From NCBI GenBank assembly GCA_947396885.1, contig OX377202.1, positions 34,463,407 to 34,527,406 on the forward strand: a stretch of 64,000 nt of DNA. The letters run 5' to 3'. Shown here piece by piece: positions 44,501 through 56,842 of the stretch. This DNA is from Heligmosomoides polygyrus polygyrus. Taxonomy: Eukaryota > Nematoda > Chromadorea > Rhabditida > Heligmosomidae. The position numbers and the translations under genes were made by a program. Numbering within the stretch: the stretch's first letter is position 1; each line of letters begins with the position of its first letter. Under the pieces are notes generated by a model, which saw only the letters and a program-made list of their open reading frames with translations, had not been told where the DNA came from and made no database searches.

Positions 44501-44680
44501 TTTGGTATTTGTCACCTTCTCGATTTTCATTGGCGTATATTCCACAATAGGTTTCTAGAATCTATTCTAGTGGGAAGAACACTTCATTAAGTCTCTTTGA
44601 TAACGACGGTAAAATTATTGAAAGTTAACTGTTTTAAAAAGTAATACCCTAAGCTAGTCCGCAAGAGTACATTTCTCTAG
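38600..44680. other. 6 kb without recognisable gene
   Basis: Short ORFs on both strands without motifs. A diverged repeat pair (about 38605-38700 and 40520-40610) shares AACRAGCATGCGAG followed by similar sequence. G runs occur at about 41680 and 43238-43257. Exons of unknown short genes cannot be excluded. Confidence 0.4.
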
Positions 44681-44739
44681 AATTTCCTGGGTGTCAGAAA
44701 GTCTGCAGAAATATGACAATTTTTATAAAATAGCACAAT

Positions 44740-45730
44740 TTTTTCAACATTTTATTGATCAACCAAATAATTCCCATCAACATCGACTATCCTCTGCCAA
44801 CATTCCGCAAGACTTCGAATTCCACTGGCGTAGAAATCCTACACCTTGGAGGCGAAAAACTTCGGAGGTCATTTTCGAGGTAGTCACGATCTTCATAACG
44901 CTTCCCTTCCAGATGATCTGAAGAACTTGCCATCCGAAGTACCAGAATTCTCTGAGAAGTCGTCTTCGCGAGGTGTGGGCGCGCGTTATCGTGCAGCAAG
45001 CGAACTTTGTCGAGCCTGGGCTGTTCTTTGCGCATCTAGTCGGCAAGTCTCTGCAGTCGGGTAGAGAAGAGTTCGGCAGTGACCGTCGTGTTGTCAGGCG
45101 GCAGCTCGAAATGACAGATCTCGTAAACACCAGGCGCTCAGCGCGCTTCCTCGCATGAATTTCACCTTTTGCGAAAGATTTCGGCACTTCATCGCGTTGG
45201 CACCACGCGCGTTTACGAGCGTGGTTGACGTAGAGGACCCATTTTTCGTTTCCTATGACGATGGTGTCCAGCCAGTTGAAGGTGCTACCTTGGGAGAGCA
45301 GCTGAGTGCACATGTCCAGACGTCTTCGCCGGTTGTCGTCGGTCAGTTCGTATGGGAGCCACTGACCGAGCTTTTTAACCATTCCAAGAGATCGCAGTCC
45401 ATTGTCCACGGTGGGTCGGGAACAGTAAGGGAAGCAGCAAAATAACGCACACCTTCACATGGATGCTGCTTCACCAATTTCCTCAGTTCGTCCTAAGATA
45501 TCGTTGCTGGTCGACGAGAGCGAGGCTTATTTTCGAGACGCCTGTTCCCGCTTCTGAAGCCCTCGAACCAGCTATATACAGACCGTACAGAAGGAGCTTC
45601 AAAGAATACCCAACACAACATTCTAAAAAAAAAATCTGGAGAAAGGCAAAAAATTTTGCAGATACTTTCTGGACAGCCATAGGTGGAGTATGAAGCTTCA
45701 CAACCATTGGCGGAGTTGAGCGAAATGCAT
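44740..45730 (-). pseudogene. Degraded mariner transposase
   Basis: Minus strand, several frames. N-terminal WFEGFRSGNRRLENKPRSRR and DELRKLVKQHP (about 45560-45450), then MVKKLGQWLPYELTDDNRRR (about 45380), IVIGNEKWVLYVNHARKRAW (catalytic area; the usual D is G here), RLLHDNARPHLAKTT (about 44990) and the C-terminus CWQRIVDVDGNYLVDQ (about 44800-44755). At least three frameshifts. A short GGGTGTC lies on each side (44689 and, inverted, 45839-45846) and might be TIR remnants. A third mariner lineage in this window. Confidence 0.8.
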
Positions 45731-45849
45731 TATATAAAAGTGCAGCAATTGCGAGCAATGCTTGATTGCACAATCCCACAAGCAACGAATAATCGACCAA
45801 TCGTCGTCACCAGGCATGTGTAGCACAAGCTCAAGGAAGGACACCCGAT

Positions 45850-46887
45850 TGTTGCACATGTGCAATGGTACTCTACTGTCCCTCAAAGTATACAACTGGA
45901 CACATTCATTATGGTAAACAGGTAGTTACTGCAGTCTCAACAGGTCAATAATTAGGACTCGCCGCTGATTTGTTCACTGCTGGACGGCACGTTATTTTTG
46001 GAACACGTCTGCTTCCTGACCCTTCAAAAATTGTAAAACATAGAAAAATAAACGGATTTTTGTTGAAGATAAGTATAGAAAGATTTCTAACGTTGAACGA
46101 TGACACGCCGCGACATAGTTGTACGCTTTCCGGTCCATGCGATCATGAGTAAATCTGAAGAGGCACTATTGCCCTTTCACGGATCCATGGGTCGAGAAGA
46201 GGTCGGATAATTCCGTCTAAACCCGACCGGGAGAGCTGATATGTTTCCACGAATACGATATTCGTTTTTATAGTTTTGTCCGACTACGTGTATACACACT
46301 GACAATGCGATCGCATGGAAAACTTGCTAAACGAACATTTTGCCCCTCACCTGTGAAGCAGCATCAATCACCCTTGAGCCACCAGTCCGTCTGCTGCATA
46401 GTCTTTTTAATCCTCCTTTAAATAAACACAGGTGGCACATAGCACGTGTGTGCCTGCTGACGATATGTAAGTTTGAGGGCTCCTAGCTACATGTTCAAGG
46501 GCTCAACAAAAATGAAATCTACTTTTCTACTATTTGAAAAGTGGATGTTCTCATATGGGGTATTTATTTTCACCATTCAGACATACGCCAGAGACCCTTT
46601 CCTGGTCTGGGTGTCCTCCGCAATGAGTGCACTGCTCCACGGGGGAAAGAGGACTACACAAGCTTCCCAGCGGCGACTAATAGTCCCTTCTCTCTTTTGT
46701 ATAGTTGGATAAAATACCCTATAGTTGCAAGGTATTTGTATCCGTGGACAGAGCATTGATTTTGGAAGATTCTGGACGAATTATCATAATGTTGAGAAAT
46801 GGGCAGATTACAAAACTGCTTCCTAATCCTGCATCTGTATGAAGAGAAAAAAACAGTAGAATCCACGACGTAGTTTGTTACCTGCAG
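45850..46887. other. No gene recognised
   Basis: Short ORFs only; possibly an intron or upstream sequence of the exon pair that follows. Confidence 0.4.
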
Positions 46888-47054
46888 TTTTCTTCAAAGT
46901 ATTCCGGCAAGCAGCGATGAGACACTGCCTTTGCGTGTTGTTCAATTTAATGAGAGATATGCTGGTACCTTGTAGGAAGCAAACTCCACCTTCTGAAAAA
47001 GCACACACAACTGCACCTGACTACAGCGTCGAGGAGGATGACTACGGAAGGCTC
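46888..47054 (+). CDS. Candidate exon of an unknown gene
   Basis: Open between CTGCAG (ends 46887) and a perfect GTAAGT donor (47055). Encodes a basic/hydrophobic part (FKVFRQAAMRHCLCVLFNLM) and an acidic end (DYSVEEDDYGRL). The next open stretch joins in phase 0 across a 58-bp intron, the size of true small introns in this window. No family recognised. Confidence 0.35.
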
Positions 47055-47112
47055 GTAAGTAACCATGCTGCCCTATATACCAAATCATGGAGAAACACGT
47101 GCTTGTGCGCAG

Positions 47113-47283
47113 AATACCAATCCTCCAAATGTTCGGTCATATCCTCCGGATAGGCAGGTCGGGGTAGATGACAAGGTCACCACGACGGGTAGAATTATGC
47201 ATGTAGGCGAAAGATATGAACGTCCACTTTACACGATCTCTAGGAAATCTTCGTCTCCACATTTGCTTATGCTATGTTGTTAA
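47113..47283 (+). CDS. Candidate second exon of the same unknown gene
   Basis: Acceptor TGTGCGCAG; continues NTNPPNVRSYPPDRQVGVDD and runs to TAA at 47281-47283, unless one of two internal GTAG donors (about 47191 and 47205) is used. Proline-rich and polar, like a cytosolic tail. Confidence 0.35.
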   Translation, partial: NTNPPNVRSYPPDRQVGVDDKVTTTGRIMHVGERYERPLYTISRKSSSPHLLMLCC

Positions 47284-49089
47284 CAAATCTCTTCTCATAT
47301 AGTGTTCGTTGTTACCGTGGAATAGTTGCCTATTAGTCTCCTTACTTCAAAGAAATCTAGAAAATACCAAATAGCTAATTGGGCACCAATACAAACATTG
47401 GAGCGCCAAATACATAAACGCACGTAAAGGCGCATACGCACAAAGTTAGAAAATTTGCTAGCAATGAGTGATAAGGAAAGCGCTTTGTCTGTGCCTCCAT
47501 ATAGCATATCATACTGATGCCGAATATACCGAAAATTTGCCATGGTTGTTCTTTAAGTGCAGAATATCGAGGTCCGACGATTCTTGTCAAGTCAGGAACC
47601 ACGCCTTCAAACAACTCAACTAGGGATGAAATAGGTACTCTCTAGTATGCTAACGTTGCTCATGAAGCCGTAATATTACTAATGCTATAAGTTGGGGGTA
47701 GAAACTTTTCACACGGCTTCGATTCGCCAACCATGCACTCCCGATCTACCGAGTGCAAGCGTTTGACCGAACCGACACAAGATATATATCCCGCGCACTG
47801 TGTGCATGAACAACCCACGCCCACACATTAGGTATGAGTCGACCTGACAGAGGAGCACGGAATTCATTTCCTGAATACCACCTGCATCTCTGGGCAGTAC
47901 ATGGTCGCATTTGGTTCGCGATTCTTTCCCATATCAACCACCCGGGGATGCGCCTCGTGGCGCTGCGACAAGTTGCCCGAGATCCTTCCTAATATGAGAG
48001 GCCGAAGGATCACCATGGAGGGAGATTCGTGGGATAACAATTCATGAACACTAGTTGTTAGCTATGTAGTCCGATTTTCGGCAAACATGACTACGCGACG
48101 CCCACTCCAAATTATTATCAACTGAGGACGCAAATCGTTAGAGGAATCGAAAGCGGTCATTTGATCGATATTTCTCGCCTTTTTTGAAGTATGGCTAACA
48201 TGTGACTAACATATCCACGCGTCCCCTATCCTAATGGTCATCTCACAGCAAAAAATCGAGAAATTGATTGGAAGCGGACAGTCAGCTCTTTGATGGGTGC
48301 TGCTTATTAGAGACGTCGAATATGACGTACTATTTTCAGTAAGAAAATAAATCGATTCACTACCAAATAGCTCAAAGTTAACACCCATCGTGAGCAACAG
48401 AACGATATTATCTGACGTCCCAAGTGGACAAACCTCGGTCAAGCGCATTCACCACATCTTCCACGACGATGATACTCCCTCCTCGTGAAAGTTTGAGTCC
48501 TCCATTGGACTAGGAGTTGAATTCCGCTTTATTTTCACCGAGTCCACTACTTGCATTCCTTAAATACGTGAGATGAGGAGATAAATAAAAGCAGAGCGTG
48601 TGCAGAACCACACTCAGTTGTAGAACCATCCTCTCTTCTTTCCCTTAGCTTGCACCATAAGGAGGTGTCCTGCGTGATTTCCCGCTATTCGTCCTCTCCT
48701 TTTGTAGCGATATGCTATGCCAGATACTGTCTTTGTCGTGGACAAAGGTCACGGCCCCCCGTAAATCATGTTCGGGCGGTCCGCGAGCAAGCGATTGGCT
48801 CGCAGCCGACCCAAACGGCAGTCTTCGATAACACCTCGGCTCGGACGGTACGTCCTCGAATAAACCATTTATCCACTGAACCACCGTGTACCTCGAAAGG
48901 AGTACAAATTCGACAGTTGGCCTAACCCGCCACATTTTCGTGCGTCGGCTAAATACCGATAAAGTCCCGTCTCTCAGAGACCTGAACGAGCCAAATTTGA
49001 GCATTAAGCTCACATTGCTGGATAATATTCCCGTCTCTGCGGTAATCCCGTTAGAGGCTTGGATAAAGCGCAAATAAAGCGCACCGGGT
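47284..49089. other. Region upstream of the Pao gag, probably including its 5' LTR
   Basis: A TATA-like AGATAAATAAAAG at about 48578 and the position just before gag suggest that the 5' LTR lies within about 48.45-49.08 kb, but the partner LTR is beyond the window, so limits cannot be set. Earlier sequence shows nothing recognisable. Confidence 0.3.
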
Positions 49090-50508
49090 GTGAAGAAGGC
49101 GCAGAGTGACCAAAAAATGGCACCTACCTTCCACAAAAACCCAACTAAGTTTAGCGCTCAAAGCTTGGAGACGCTAACATCCAATTATCAAGCCACAACA
49201 GAGGGAATAACCCCAATAGGCGATGAGAGGGCACAATATGAAGACTACTGTACGGCCATAAACCTGATAACAGGAGGCACAAAAATAATAAAGTCCAGTC
49301 AGAACAGCTTACAAATTCTGATAAACAAGCTGGAAAATTTGTACGAAGACTCAGACTCCGATGGAATGAAAAAGGAAGTCGAAGCCGAAATCGAGAAAAT
49401 CGATAAGGAAAGTCAGGTTAACGCAAAAATTGCTAAAGCGAATGACACAATTTTCGTTCTTGAAGCTCCTATAAATGAGTATCGCGACAAGGCTCAAAAA
49501 TTAGCCATAAATTAGGGATTGGATCCGCATAAGCGGCAAATCTACACTGAAAAAAAACAGTGGAAACCCCCCAAAAAAAGAAGAGAAAATCTCACTGGCA
49601 TCCAGGGTACGGAGGATATCAACTCCGCAGATGCACAATGGCTATCTGATGATATCTCAGAGGTCTCAGTCGACCAAGAGGATATGGCGTGCCGTACATT
49701 AAAGTCTAAGCAAATGAATCTCCCACGTTTTTACGGAGATGAAGAGGAATTCCCAGAATATTGGGCGATCTTCGAAACTCTCGTACACGAGAACAAGGTT
49801 CTAAATACAGTCGAAAAAATGCTGCTTCTCAAAGATTCACTAAAAGGTCGTGCAGAAATGATTATCAAGGGCATTCAGCTCATCCCCCAAAACTATAAAT
49901 GGATGACTGAAGAGCTAAAGAAGAAATTCGGGAATAAGCCCGTAAACCGGGCAAAAATTGTTCAAAAACTGTCAGACATGCACCCCGCGTCTAACAATGG
50001 TGAGAGTTGCGGGTCAGTCTACGACAAAATCCGAATGCTGATCAACCAAATGGTTTCAGCAGGCCAAGATATTAGAGCTGTCCAAGATGCACTATGGACT
50101 GAGAAAATTCTGGAAAAGTTTCCATATAACATTGTCAAAAATGTCCTAATTTCTATCCAAAACCAGGATGACGTCACTGTTGATGACGTCATGAAGGAAA
50201 TTGAGAAGGAGATAACAGCGAAGAAATTCATTGATGCAAGGCTTAAAACTAGGACTAAGAGCCTAAAAGGAATGATAGTCATCCTACTGTCGACATTAAA
50301 AAGCATACAAAATGCGTCTTTTGCCACCAGAATAATCATTCTTCGGAGTATTGCAGAGCACTTGAAGATGGCCAAAACAAGCAAAACATTGTACAGGAAA
50401 GAAAACTGTGTTGGAAGTGTTTTGCAAATAACCATACCAGTTTTGAATGTTCCTGGGCCAATTGCTCTCAATGTGGCCAAGCACACAATAGAAGTTTGTG
50501 TATTGTGA
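49090..50508 (+). pseudogene. Pao gag (with zinc knuckles), broken
   Basis: ATG at 49090; the N-terminal coiled-coil-like part ends at a TAG (49513-49515) and the same frame resumes. The Gag core follows: MNLPRFYGDEEEFPEYWAIF, KMLLLKDSLKGRAEMIIKGI and WTEKILEKFPYNIVKNVL, the DUF1759-like pattern of Pao Gag. A frameshift near 50265 moves the zinc knuckles (CVFCHQNNHSSEYC and CWKCFANNHTSFEC) to another frame up to about 50510. Confidence 0.8.
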
Positions 50509-50509
50509 C

Positions 50510-51268
50510 ACCTGATACTTCACATCAAAGAGGTCCTAGCAACAATAATCGACTAATTGGTGGCAATAAATCTTTCCCGCAGCGGTCAACGGACAATAGA
50601 CCAACCGCTACAGACAGCAGACCACATCTTTGGCGCAACCAACATAGTGAGCGCCGTAATAATTCAAATCAGACGAATATGCACATCGGCGCAGAACTCT
50701 ACAACCACGAGACTGAGCACCGAGACAAAGAGCAAATCGTGCTAATGACTGTGCTAGGGAGCATCTGGAACTACAGGTCAGAACAGTTTGAACAAGTGTT
50801 GTTCTTTTTCGACAAAGGCGCTCAGAAAACGATCATTAGGGAGGAAATCTCTCAGCAGTTTGGGTTGCCGTGCAACAAAACCAAAATTTGCACGATGTCT
50901 GGAATTGGAGGACACATTGAGCAATTCCAAAGCAACTTTGTGAAGCTAAAAATGCTTATGGGAAGGAACTTAATATTGAGGTTCACACAAAACCCATCAT
51001 TACTAATGGTTTTCCTTCGGTGAAGCTTGTTGAAGCCGATAAGGAGTATCTCCGCGTCAGAGAGATTAATATCTGCAATCCAAGATTTCGGGGAGAACAT
51101 CAGACGCCACATATACTTCTGGGTTTGGACTACTATTATGATATAGTATTAGACAACGCAAGTACTACGTCAACACCATCTGGGTTACGTATTGCAAAAA
51201 CAATCTTTGGGCCTACACTACATGGTCGGGGCACATTAAATAGTTCGTTCAAACAGAACACTCGGTAG
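50510..51268 (+). pseudogene. Pao aspartic protease region, broken
   Basis: Follows the zinc knuckles. LFFFDKGAQKTIIREEISQQ holds the active-site strand, but the usual D-S/T-G-A reads D-K-G-A. Another frameshift near 51020 leads into INGFPSV-like sequence and then ICNPRFRGEHQTPHILLGLD (51090-51125), the DUF1758-like end. Inactive as it stands. Confidence 0.75.
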
Positions 51269-52445
51269 AATACGGATTAACTGCGGTGTGCAACAACAAC
51301 GAAAGCAATATCCTGCAAAATCTCTTCGAAATAGAAGGATTGGGAACATCCTCCGTTGAAGGAATTAAGGAGGATAAGGTCAATAGCTATCTTGAGGATT
51401 ACGCTAAAACTATAGTGTTTAAAAACGGTCACATAACAGCACCGTTCCCTTAAAGGATAATATAATCGACCTTAGCGATAATTATGCGATCGCCTTTAAG
51501 CGACTAATCGCTCTTCAAAACCAGTTGGTCATGGTATTGCCGAATTATGAGCGATTATCTCACGAACGACGTAATCGAAGAAGTGAAATATGGCAGCGGC
51601 ATACTACCCAAATATTACATGCCACATTCGGGGGTTTGGCGCCCAGAGAAGCCAAAACCCCTACTGATCGTATTTGATACTTCGTCGAAGAGAAATTAAA
51701 ACTATCTATAAACGACGTAATTTTCAAAGGAGAGTCGTTTATAAATAAAATTCACGACATTCTCACTGCGAGCAGAGCCAACAAAGTCATAATATTATGT
51801 GACATTGAGGCTGCGTTTACACAAATAAGACTCGATCACCAACATAAAGATTTCTGTCGCTTCTTTTGGCTCAACGACGTTAATCGTCCAGCTTCGAAGG
51901 AAAACATAACGGAATTCCGCTTCAAAAGGCTACGGTTCGGAATAAACGCATCCCCAAGCATGCTCAATATGTCAATCATGTCATATCTGTTGTCGCTAAA
52001 CGATGAGATAGCATCAGAAATGACAAAAAATCTATATGTAGACAATATACTACTGTCAGCTTCGCTTCCACAACTGAAGATGCTATCGCCAAATTCAAGA
52101 AATCCAAAGCAATTTTTGCGCGAATTGGAATGAATCTTCGTGAATATGTATCAAACAGCGAAGAGGTTAATGCCGAAATCCCAGAGTGTGACAAAGGCTC
52201 TATCGGAGAAATCAAATTTCTGGGCGTCCACTATAGTACTGAAACAGATGAATTTTCGGTGGAAACTGCAATTCATGTGAAGGAAAAAGTGACAAAGCGT
52301 GACATTGTCAGCCAGTTAAATTCCATATATGATCCAATCGGTATAGCAGCACCACTGCTAATTAGACTGAAGCATTTGATGTGGGAAATTTACAGCACTA
52401 ACTTAGAATGGAATGACACGCTATCTTCTGACCTCAGTAGAAAGT
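51269..52445 (+). pseudogene. Pao reverse transcriptase, broken
   Basis: LFEIEGLGTSSVEG (about 51330) marks the start. ILCDIEAAFTQIRLDHQHKD (about 51800), RFKRLRFGINASPSMLNMSI (about 51920) and LYVDNILLSAS (about 52032, the catalytic Y-V-D-N of some Pao RTs) lie in one frame, and KFLGVHYSTETDEFSVE (about 52220) in another. DPIGIAAPLLIRLKHLMWEI (about 52330) is the Pao RT connection block. Confidence 0.8.
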
Positions 52446-53350
52446 AGTGAGCCGTAAGCATTCCCCGCTATATAGACTCAACAGTCGAGGCGCTAGCTTA
52501 TGGGCATTTTGTGACGCCAGCGAAGCCGCGATGGCGACCTGCTGCTTTCTGAGGTCAACCAACACGTCAGCGGTGAGCTCCTTAATTAGTGGGAAGACAA
52601 AACTCGCACCTAGGAAGGGTAAGCAAACCATTCCAAGATTGGAGTTATAGCGCTTCTTATGGGTGCACGCCTTAGCTGCAATATTTACAATAATCTCCCC
52701 GACCTTATTCATGAGATCAACGTTGTAACTGACTCCAAAGTAGCGCTAGCATGGATAAAGTCCTCGCGCAAATTGCCGCTATTTGTGGCGAACCAGGATG
52801 ATAGAGTAAAGAAGATTGTGAACGAACTGAAGCAAAAGCAAGTCTCTGTAAATTCTTACTACGTCTCTACAAGAGAAAATCCAGCAGATGCCGGAAATAG
52901 AAGGCTTTCGGCTGCAGATATGAGCAACCACAGCTGACTAAGAGGTCCAAAATGGCTAGCGGGCGAAAAGATCACCTGGCCTTTCACATCAATTGAAAAT
53001 ATTGCCGAGCAAAACTATACCCAACCGGTCGATGAAATCACACATACTAATGTGGAGATAGGCGAAGATAATCTCATGAAAGTGATAAAACTGTCGATTT
53101 GACGAGATTTTATCGATTTTCTACTGCCAAAAGAACAATGGCAATAGTAGGAAAGGGCCTTAAAAAGTGGATTTTAAGTACCAACATTAGTCGTGCCGTC
53201 GATATTAAGATGGAAGTACTAAATAAGTTTTCCGATTCTGCTCAAATTAACGCAACAGACATAGTGCTGGCGGAGCGTTTATTCATTTTACAAGAGCAAA
53301 GTTCTTATCGTATCAAGGAATGCAAAAAAAGGCATCCTCAGAAAAGCTAG
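52446..53350 (+). pseudogene. Pao RNase H-like region, broken
   Basis: GASLWAFCDASEAAMATCCF, PRKGKQTIPRLEL and INVVTDSKVALAWIKSS, STRENPADAGNRRLSAADMS are the Pao RNase H pattern (FCDAS, PR.EL, TDS..AL.WI, NPAD..SRG). The last reads GNRRLSA, and stops separate the blocks. Confidence 0.8.
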
Positions 53351-53439
53351 TAAAGGATGCTTTGGCATAATACGATATATATCAAGACTGCAAAACGCTT
53401 GCATTCCAGAAGATACGAAATCACCAATACTCATTCCTT

Positions 53440-54600
53440 GTAAATCGGACCTCGCCAAACTGACAATCGTGGATATTCATAAGAAAAATGCCCACTGTGG
53501 CAAGGAACAATTGCTTACTATCGTAAGGCAAAGATTCTGGATTCCACAACCATCAAGTGTCATAAAAACGCATATTAGACAGTGTGCAATATGTCGATAA
53601 TGTCACGGACTTCGATTCTCACTACCGGAAATGGCACCATTGCCAAAAGATCGAGTACTCGTATCGAAAACATTCGAAAAAGTGGGATGCGATTTCCTAG
53701 AGCCTATCGAAAGCCTTAATCAGGAAAAAATACGTATGCTTGTATACATGCCTGACCACAAGAGCTGTTCACCTTGAAGTCGTAGAAAACCTTAGTACAA
53801 GCGCGTTCCTCGACAGTTTCATACAATTCATTTCAAGAAGAGGTGTTCGAAAGTACGTCAGATCCGATTGCGGAAGCAACTTCAAGCTTGGTCAAAAGAT
53901 CATACGGAGTCTTTTTAAAGACGAGGCAGAAAACACGCGATAATGTCTTACTGTGCTGCAGAAGGAATCCAATGGATTTTTAACCCACCAGGAGCTCCCT
54001 GGATGGGTGGCGTCTGGGAAAGACTGGTGGAGTCAGTGAAAAGAGCTCTCCAAAAAACGTTTGGTAGAATGAAGCTGACTTTCACCCATCTATGCACTGC
54101 AGTTGCCAGAATAGAAGCTATTCTGAATACCCGGCCAATTACCAAGGTGCAGACAAGCGACTTAAGTGAAATACCTTTGCGACCGATCGATTTTCTAGGC
54201 GGAAAAGTCAGTTTTTCAATCCCAGATACTAACGTAGCGCTGGAGATATCTGATCCGTTGTACGATCGGAAGCTTATTCAAACAGTGACTCCAGCAAAAG
54301 AAGCACATGAATTCTTGGAAAGAATGTCATCAAAATTCTGGGAAAATGGAGTTTCGACTACCTAGCAGCTCTTAGAGACAGTCAAACAAACAAGAGTAGT
54401 AAACAAAAGCGTGCCGTAACACGCTCATTTCCTCAAGTTGGAGAACTTGTTTTTGTCGAACAAGAGCTTATTCCTCGTGGAAGTTAGGTATATGGCAAAA
54501 AATTGCAAAAATTCCAAGAAATTGCAAAAAGCAATGACGGACAAGTACGCAGCGTTAAAGTACTAATGCCAAATCATCGTATTCTGCAGAAACAATAAAT
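53440..54600 (+). pseudogene. Pao integrase, broken
   Basis: Zinc-binding part AHCGKEQLLTIVRQRFWIPQ and then C..C (IRQCAIC); catalytic D in VGCDFLEPI (about 53690), CLTTRAVHLEVVENLSTSAF (53746), D in YVRSDCGSNFK and E in GGVWERLVESVKRAL (about 54010). The C-terminal block VTRSFPQVGELVFVEQE and VKVLMPNHRIL follows. At least three frameshifts or stops. Confidence 0.85.
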
Positions 54601-54612
54601 AAGCTTTATCCT

Positions 54613-55807
54613 ATGGAAATCAGAAGCGTTCCGGATAAAGTGGAGCCTAGTCTCAATGAAGGAGGGAACACGGGCCCACCACCAACATCAGAACGACGGG
54701 TATTACCTAATCGCAGGTCAAAAACCTTAGCATACGAAGTCATACAAAACTTCGAAAATAGCTTGGAAGATAACACGGTGCAAAACGTACATGTCGAAGA
54801 GGGTGACAACCGCAAAACGACAGGAAGAACGGGGGTAGTCACCCGATACTGGAGCAGTAGCAGTCATATATACACTGTGCTGCTCATCTTTGCTTGCGCA
54901 ATTCAGCCTACTTGGACGTATGCGCACTCCAGTGGACGTATACAGTGCATAGGCGGCATTATAAAAATCGATACTCCTTCAGGCAGCAACCCATACGAGG
55001 TATGTTTCGCAAATGACTGCAGGAAATACACTAATCAAGCTACTGAACAACTATTCTACCTTGGTGTGTCACCATTGAACAAGTATACAAATATCACCTT
55101 GAAAATGATACGTGCCAATAAAATGACACTACAAACTGAAGCATGCGCTCCGCCAAAATTTTGCTCATACGCGCAAAATTTCATGTCAAAAGGTTTGCTT
55201 GGAAACCAACATTGTTGGTCACTAGGAGCAATTACGTCAGTGTTCCTTATAATCTACCTTGTCTTGACGACTATTTTACTAATAGTCATGTCGATAAATA
55301 TGAAGCTGAAGAAAAGACGCGTCTCTGGTCAACACAGTCAAGAAATTGTGGACACAGAGCACCCTAGCATTGAAAGTGTTCCACTTCAATCGTTCAATCC
55401 TACACCCCTTAGCAAGGTGTCAATGCTTACGCTGCAATGCTGTGTTATAGCCTCCATCATGCAAACTGCAACGGGGTGTCAACACGGTTACATGCGCCAT
55501 AGGGTAAACCTATTATGCTCCCAAAAGGGCAGTTGCACATGAGTACAACGAGGAAGTCAATTTCATTAGACTACATTCTATTTTTTGCATACAAATTAAG
55601 CAAAACAACGAAACCGCTGGATTCGTAAAGTTCAACTACCATCCACTGAAGCTGACATGTTCTAAAGTTTCACACTTTTTCACAAGAGATTCGGTACCGA
55701 AAATCTGTCATATCCGTCGCTGCCCACAAATGGGATCATGTCATGATGACAGGTGCAGCACTTCCCAAAGGGATGAAATAATTCCTGAGTTAAATGAAAC
55801 TGCAAGG
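54613..55807 (+). pseudogene. Pao env-like ORF, interrupted
   Basis: A 309-codon ORF begins at 54613. It has a polar N-terminus, a hydrophobic segment (IYTVLLIFACAIQPTWTY, about residue 86-103), a Cys-containing ectodomain-like part, a second membrane span (SVFLIIYLVLTTILLIVMS) with a basic KLKKRR, and a Cys-rich end. A stop at 55540-55542 is followed by continued Cys-rich sequence in another frame up to the Gypsy insertion. Some nematode Pao elements carry env-like genes resembling phlebovirus-type glycoproteins; that assignment here is inference. Broken by a frame change and the insertion. Confidence 0.6.
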
Positions 55808-56842
55808 TGTAAGGCCGGTATAGGTATGATAGTAGACTTTTGACCTAGACTGCAAGCTCAACCCTAGTTAGTGGATGTTCCGAACACAGGTGTAGAAAGA
55901 AAATTTATTAACACAACAAAAAAATCACAAGGCACAATAAATAGCACGCAGATCGTCGAACGGCAGCTACACACCAGGAGGTCTTGGGCTCGTCCACGGT
56001 GGACTTCCAGAGGAGACGGCTACAGACTCGGGGATCCCTAACTCGCCACGAAGGCAATCACCACGCAGATTTACTTAAGACTTTGGTGCACTGAGCCCCA
56101 CCACGAAGGGTTCACTAACAGTTTGGTGCACGAAGCACCACCAGGAAGGAGATAGGCAGAGCTAACCACAGCTCGTGCCGGCGCAGCTACAGACGACTGA
56201 CTACTTTCCCCTCACTTCCCACACCTTACTTGTTCGCGCCTAGATTCCCCGCGCGATCTTTACTGCAGACCTCTGACCACCTGCATTCCTCTACCGCACA
56301 GCCTCTGTTCCCCCTAGAGACAGCTGGTCAAAATCCCTACTGCGCCCGCCTCTTTAGCGGAGGTCTTCCGTGGGGGCTTGACCTCCTGGTTTGCTTAGCC
56401 TCTTTACCACACACGCCCCCTCTTCCGGGAGTCGATGTCCTCATCGACAGATCCTGAAACAAATCTGGAAGCTCCATATGAGGGCATCGCTTGCAGATGG
56501 CTTCGTAGAGGTGTTTAGCCGATGCCACACCTGGATAAGCTCTATGGAACTGGGCCGTTCCTTCCGGGCATCCTACTTCTAGGAACACCTTTCCGTCGCT
56601 GATCATGTTACTCGCGGTCGTTACGAATTGTCCTGGACCGGCAAACTTCTGGAATGTCAAATCCAGAATCCACCAGAGCTCTACCATCGCTTTCCACTTC
56701 CCGAAGTTCTGTGCTGTTACGGGGGTCCATGCCGTAACAATTCGGCCTCCGTCCTCCAAGTGGGTCTTGGCGAGCTTTACGATTTCTTCGAATATGCTGC
56801 AGTCCCCTTTCTCTTCGATCGGGAAGACCAAGATCCATGTGC
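55808..56842 (-). repeat. Gypsy 3' LTR (at least 1035 bp)
   Basis: Matches 62965-64000. On the minus strand it ends ..CCGGCCTTACA. The true start is somewhere above 56842 and cannot be placed because the other copy leaves the window. The lower part (55808-56336) is non-coding; the upper part overlaps the end of pol. Confidence 0.85.

Larger units (their letters stand above)
49090..55807 (+). mobile_element. BEL/Pao LTR retrotransposon, degraded and interrupted
   Basis: Order gag, zinc knuckles, protease, RT, RNase H, integrase, env-like, all on the plus strand with many stops and frame changes. The Pao order and the RT/protease type identify it. It stops abruptly at 55807 where a Ty3/Gypsy LTR begins; the remainder of env and the 3' LTR should lie beyond that insertion, outside the window. 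Confidence 0.85.

Noticed and set aside
48645..49136. 163-codon minus-strand ORF before the Pao gag
   Set aside because: Probably lies in or near the Pao 5' LTR on the opposite strand; no motif.
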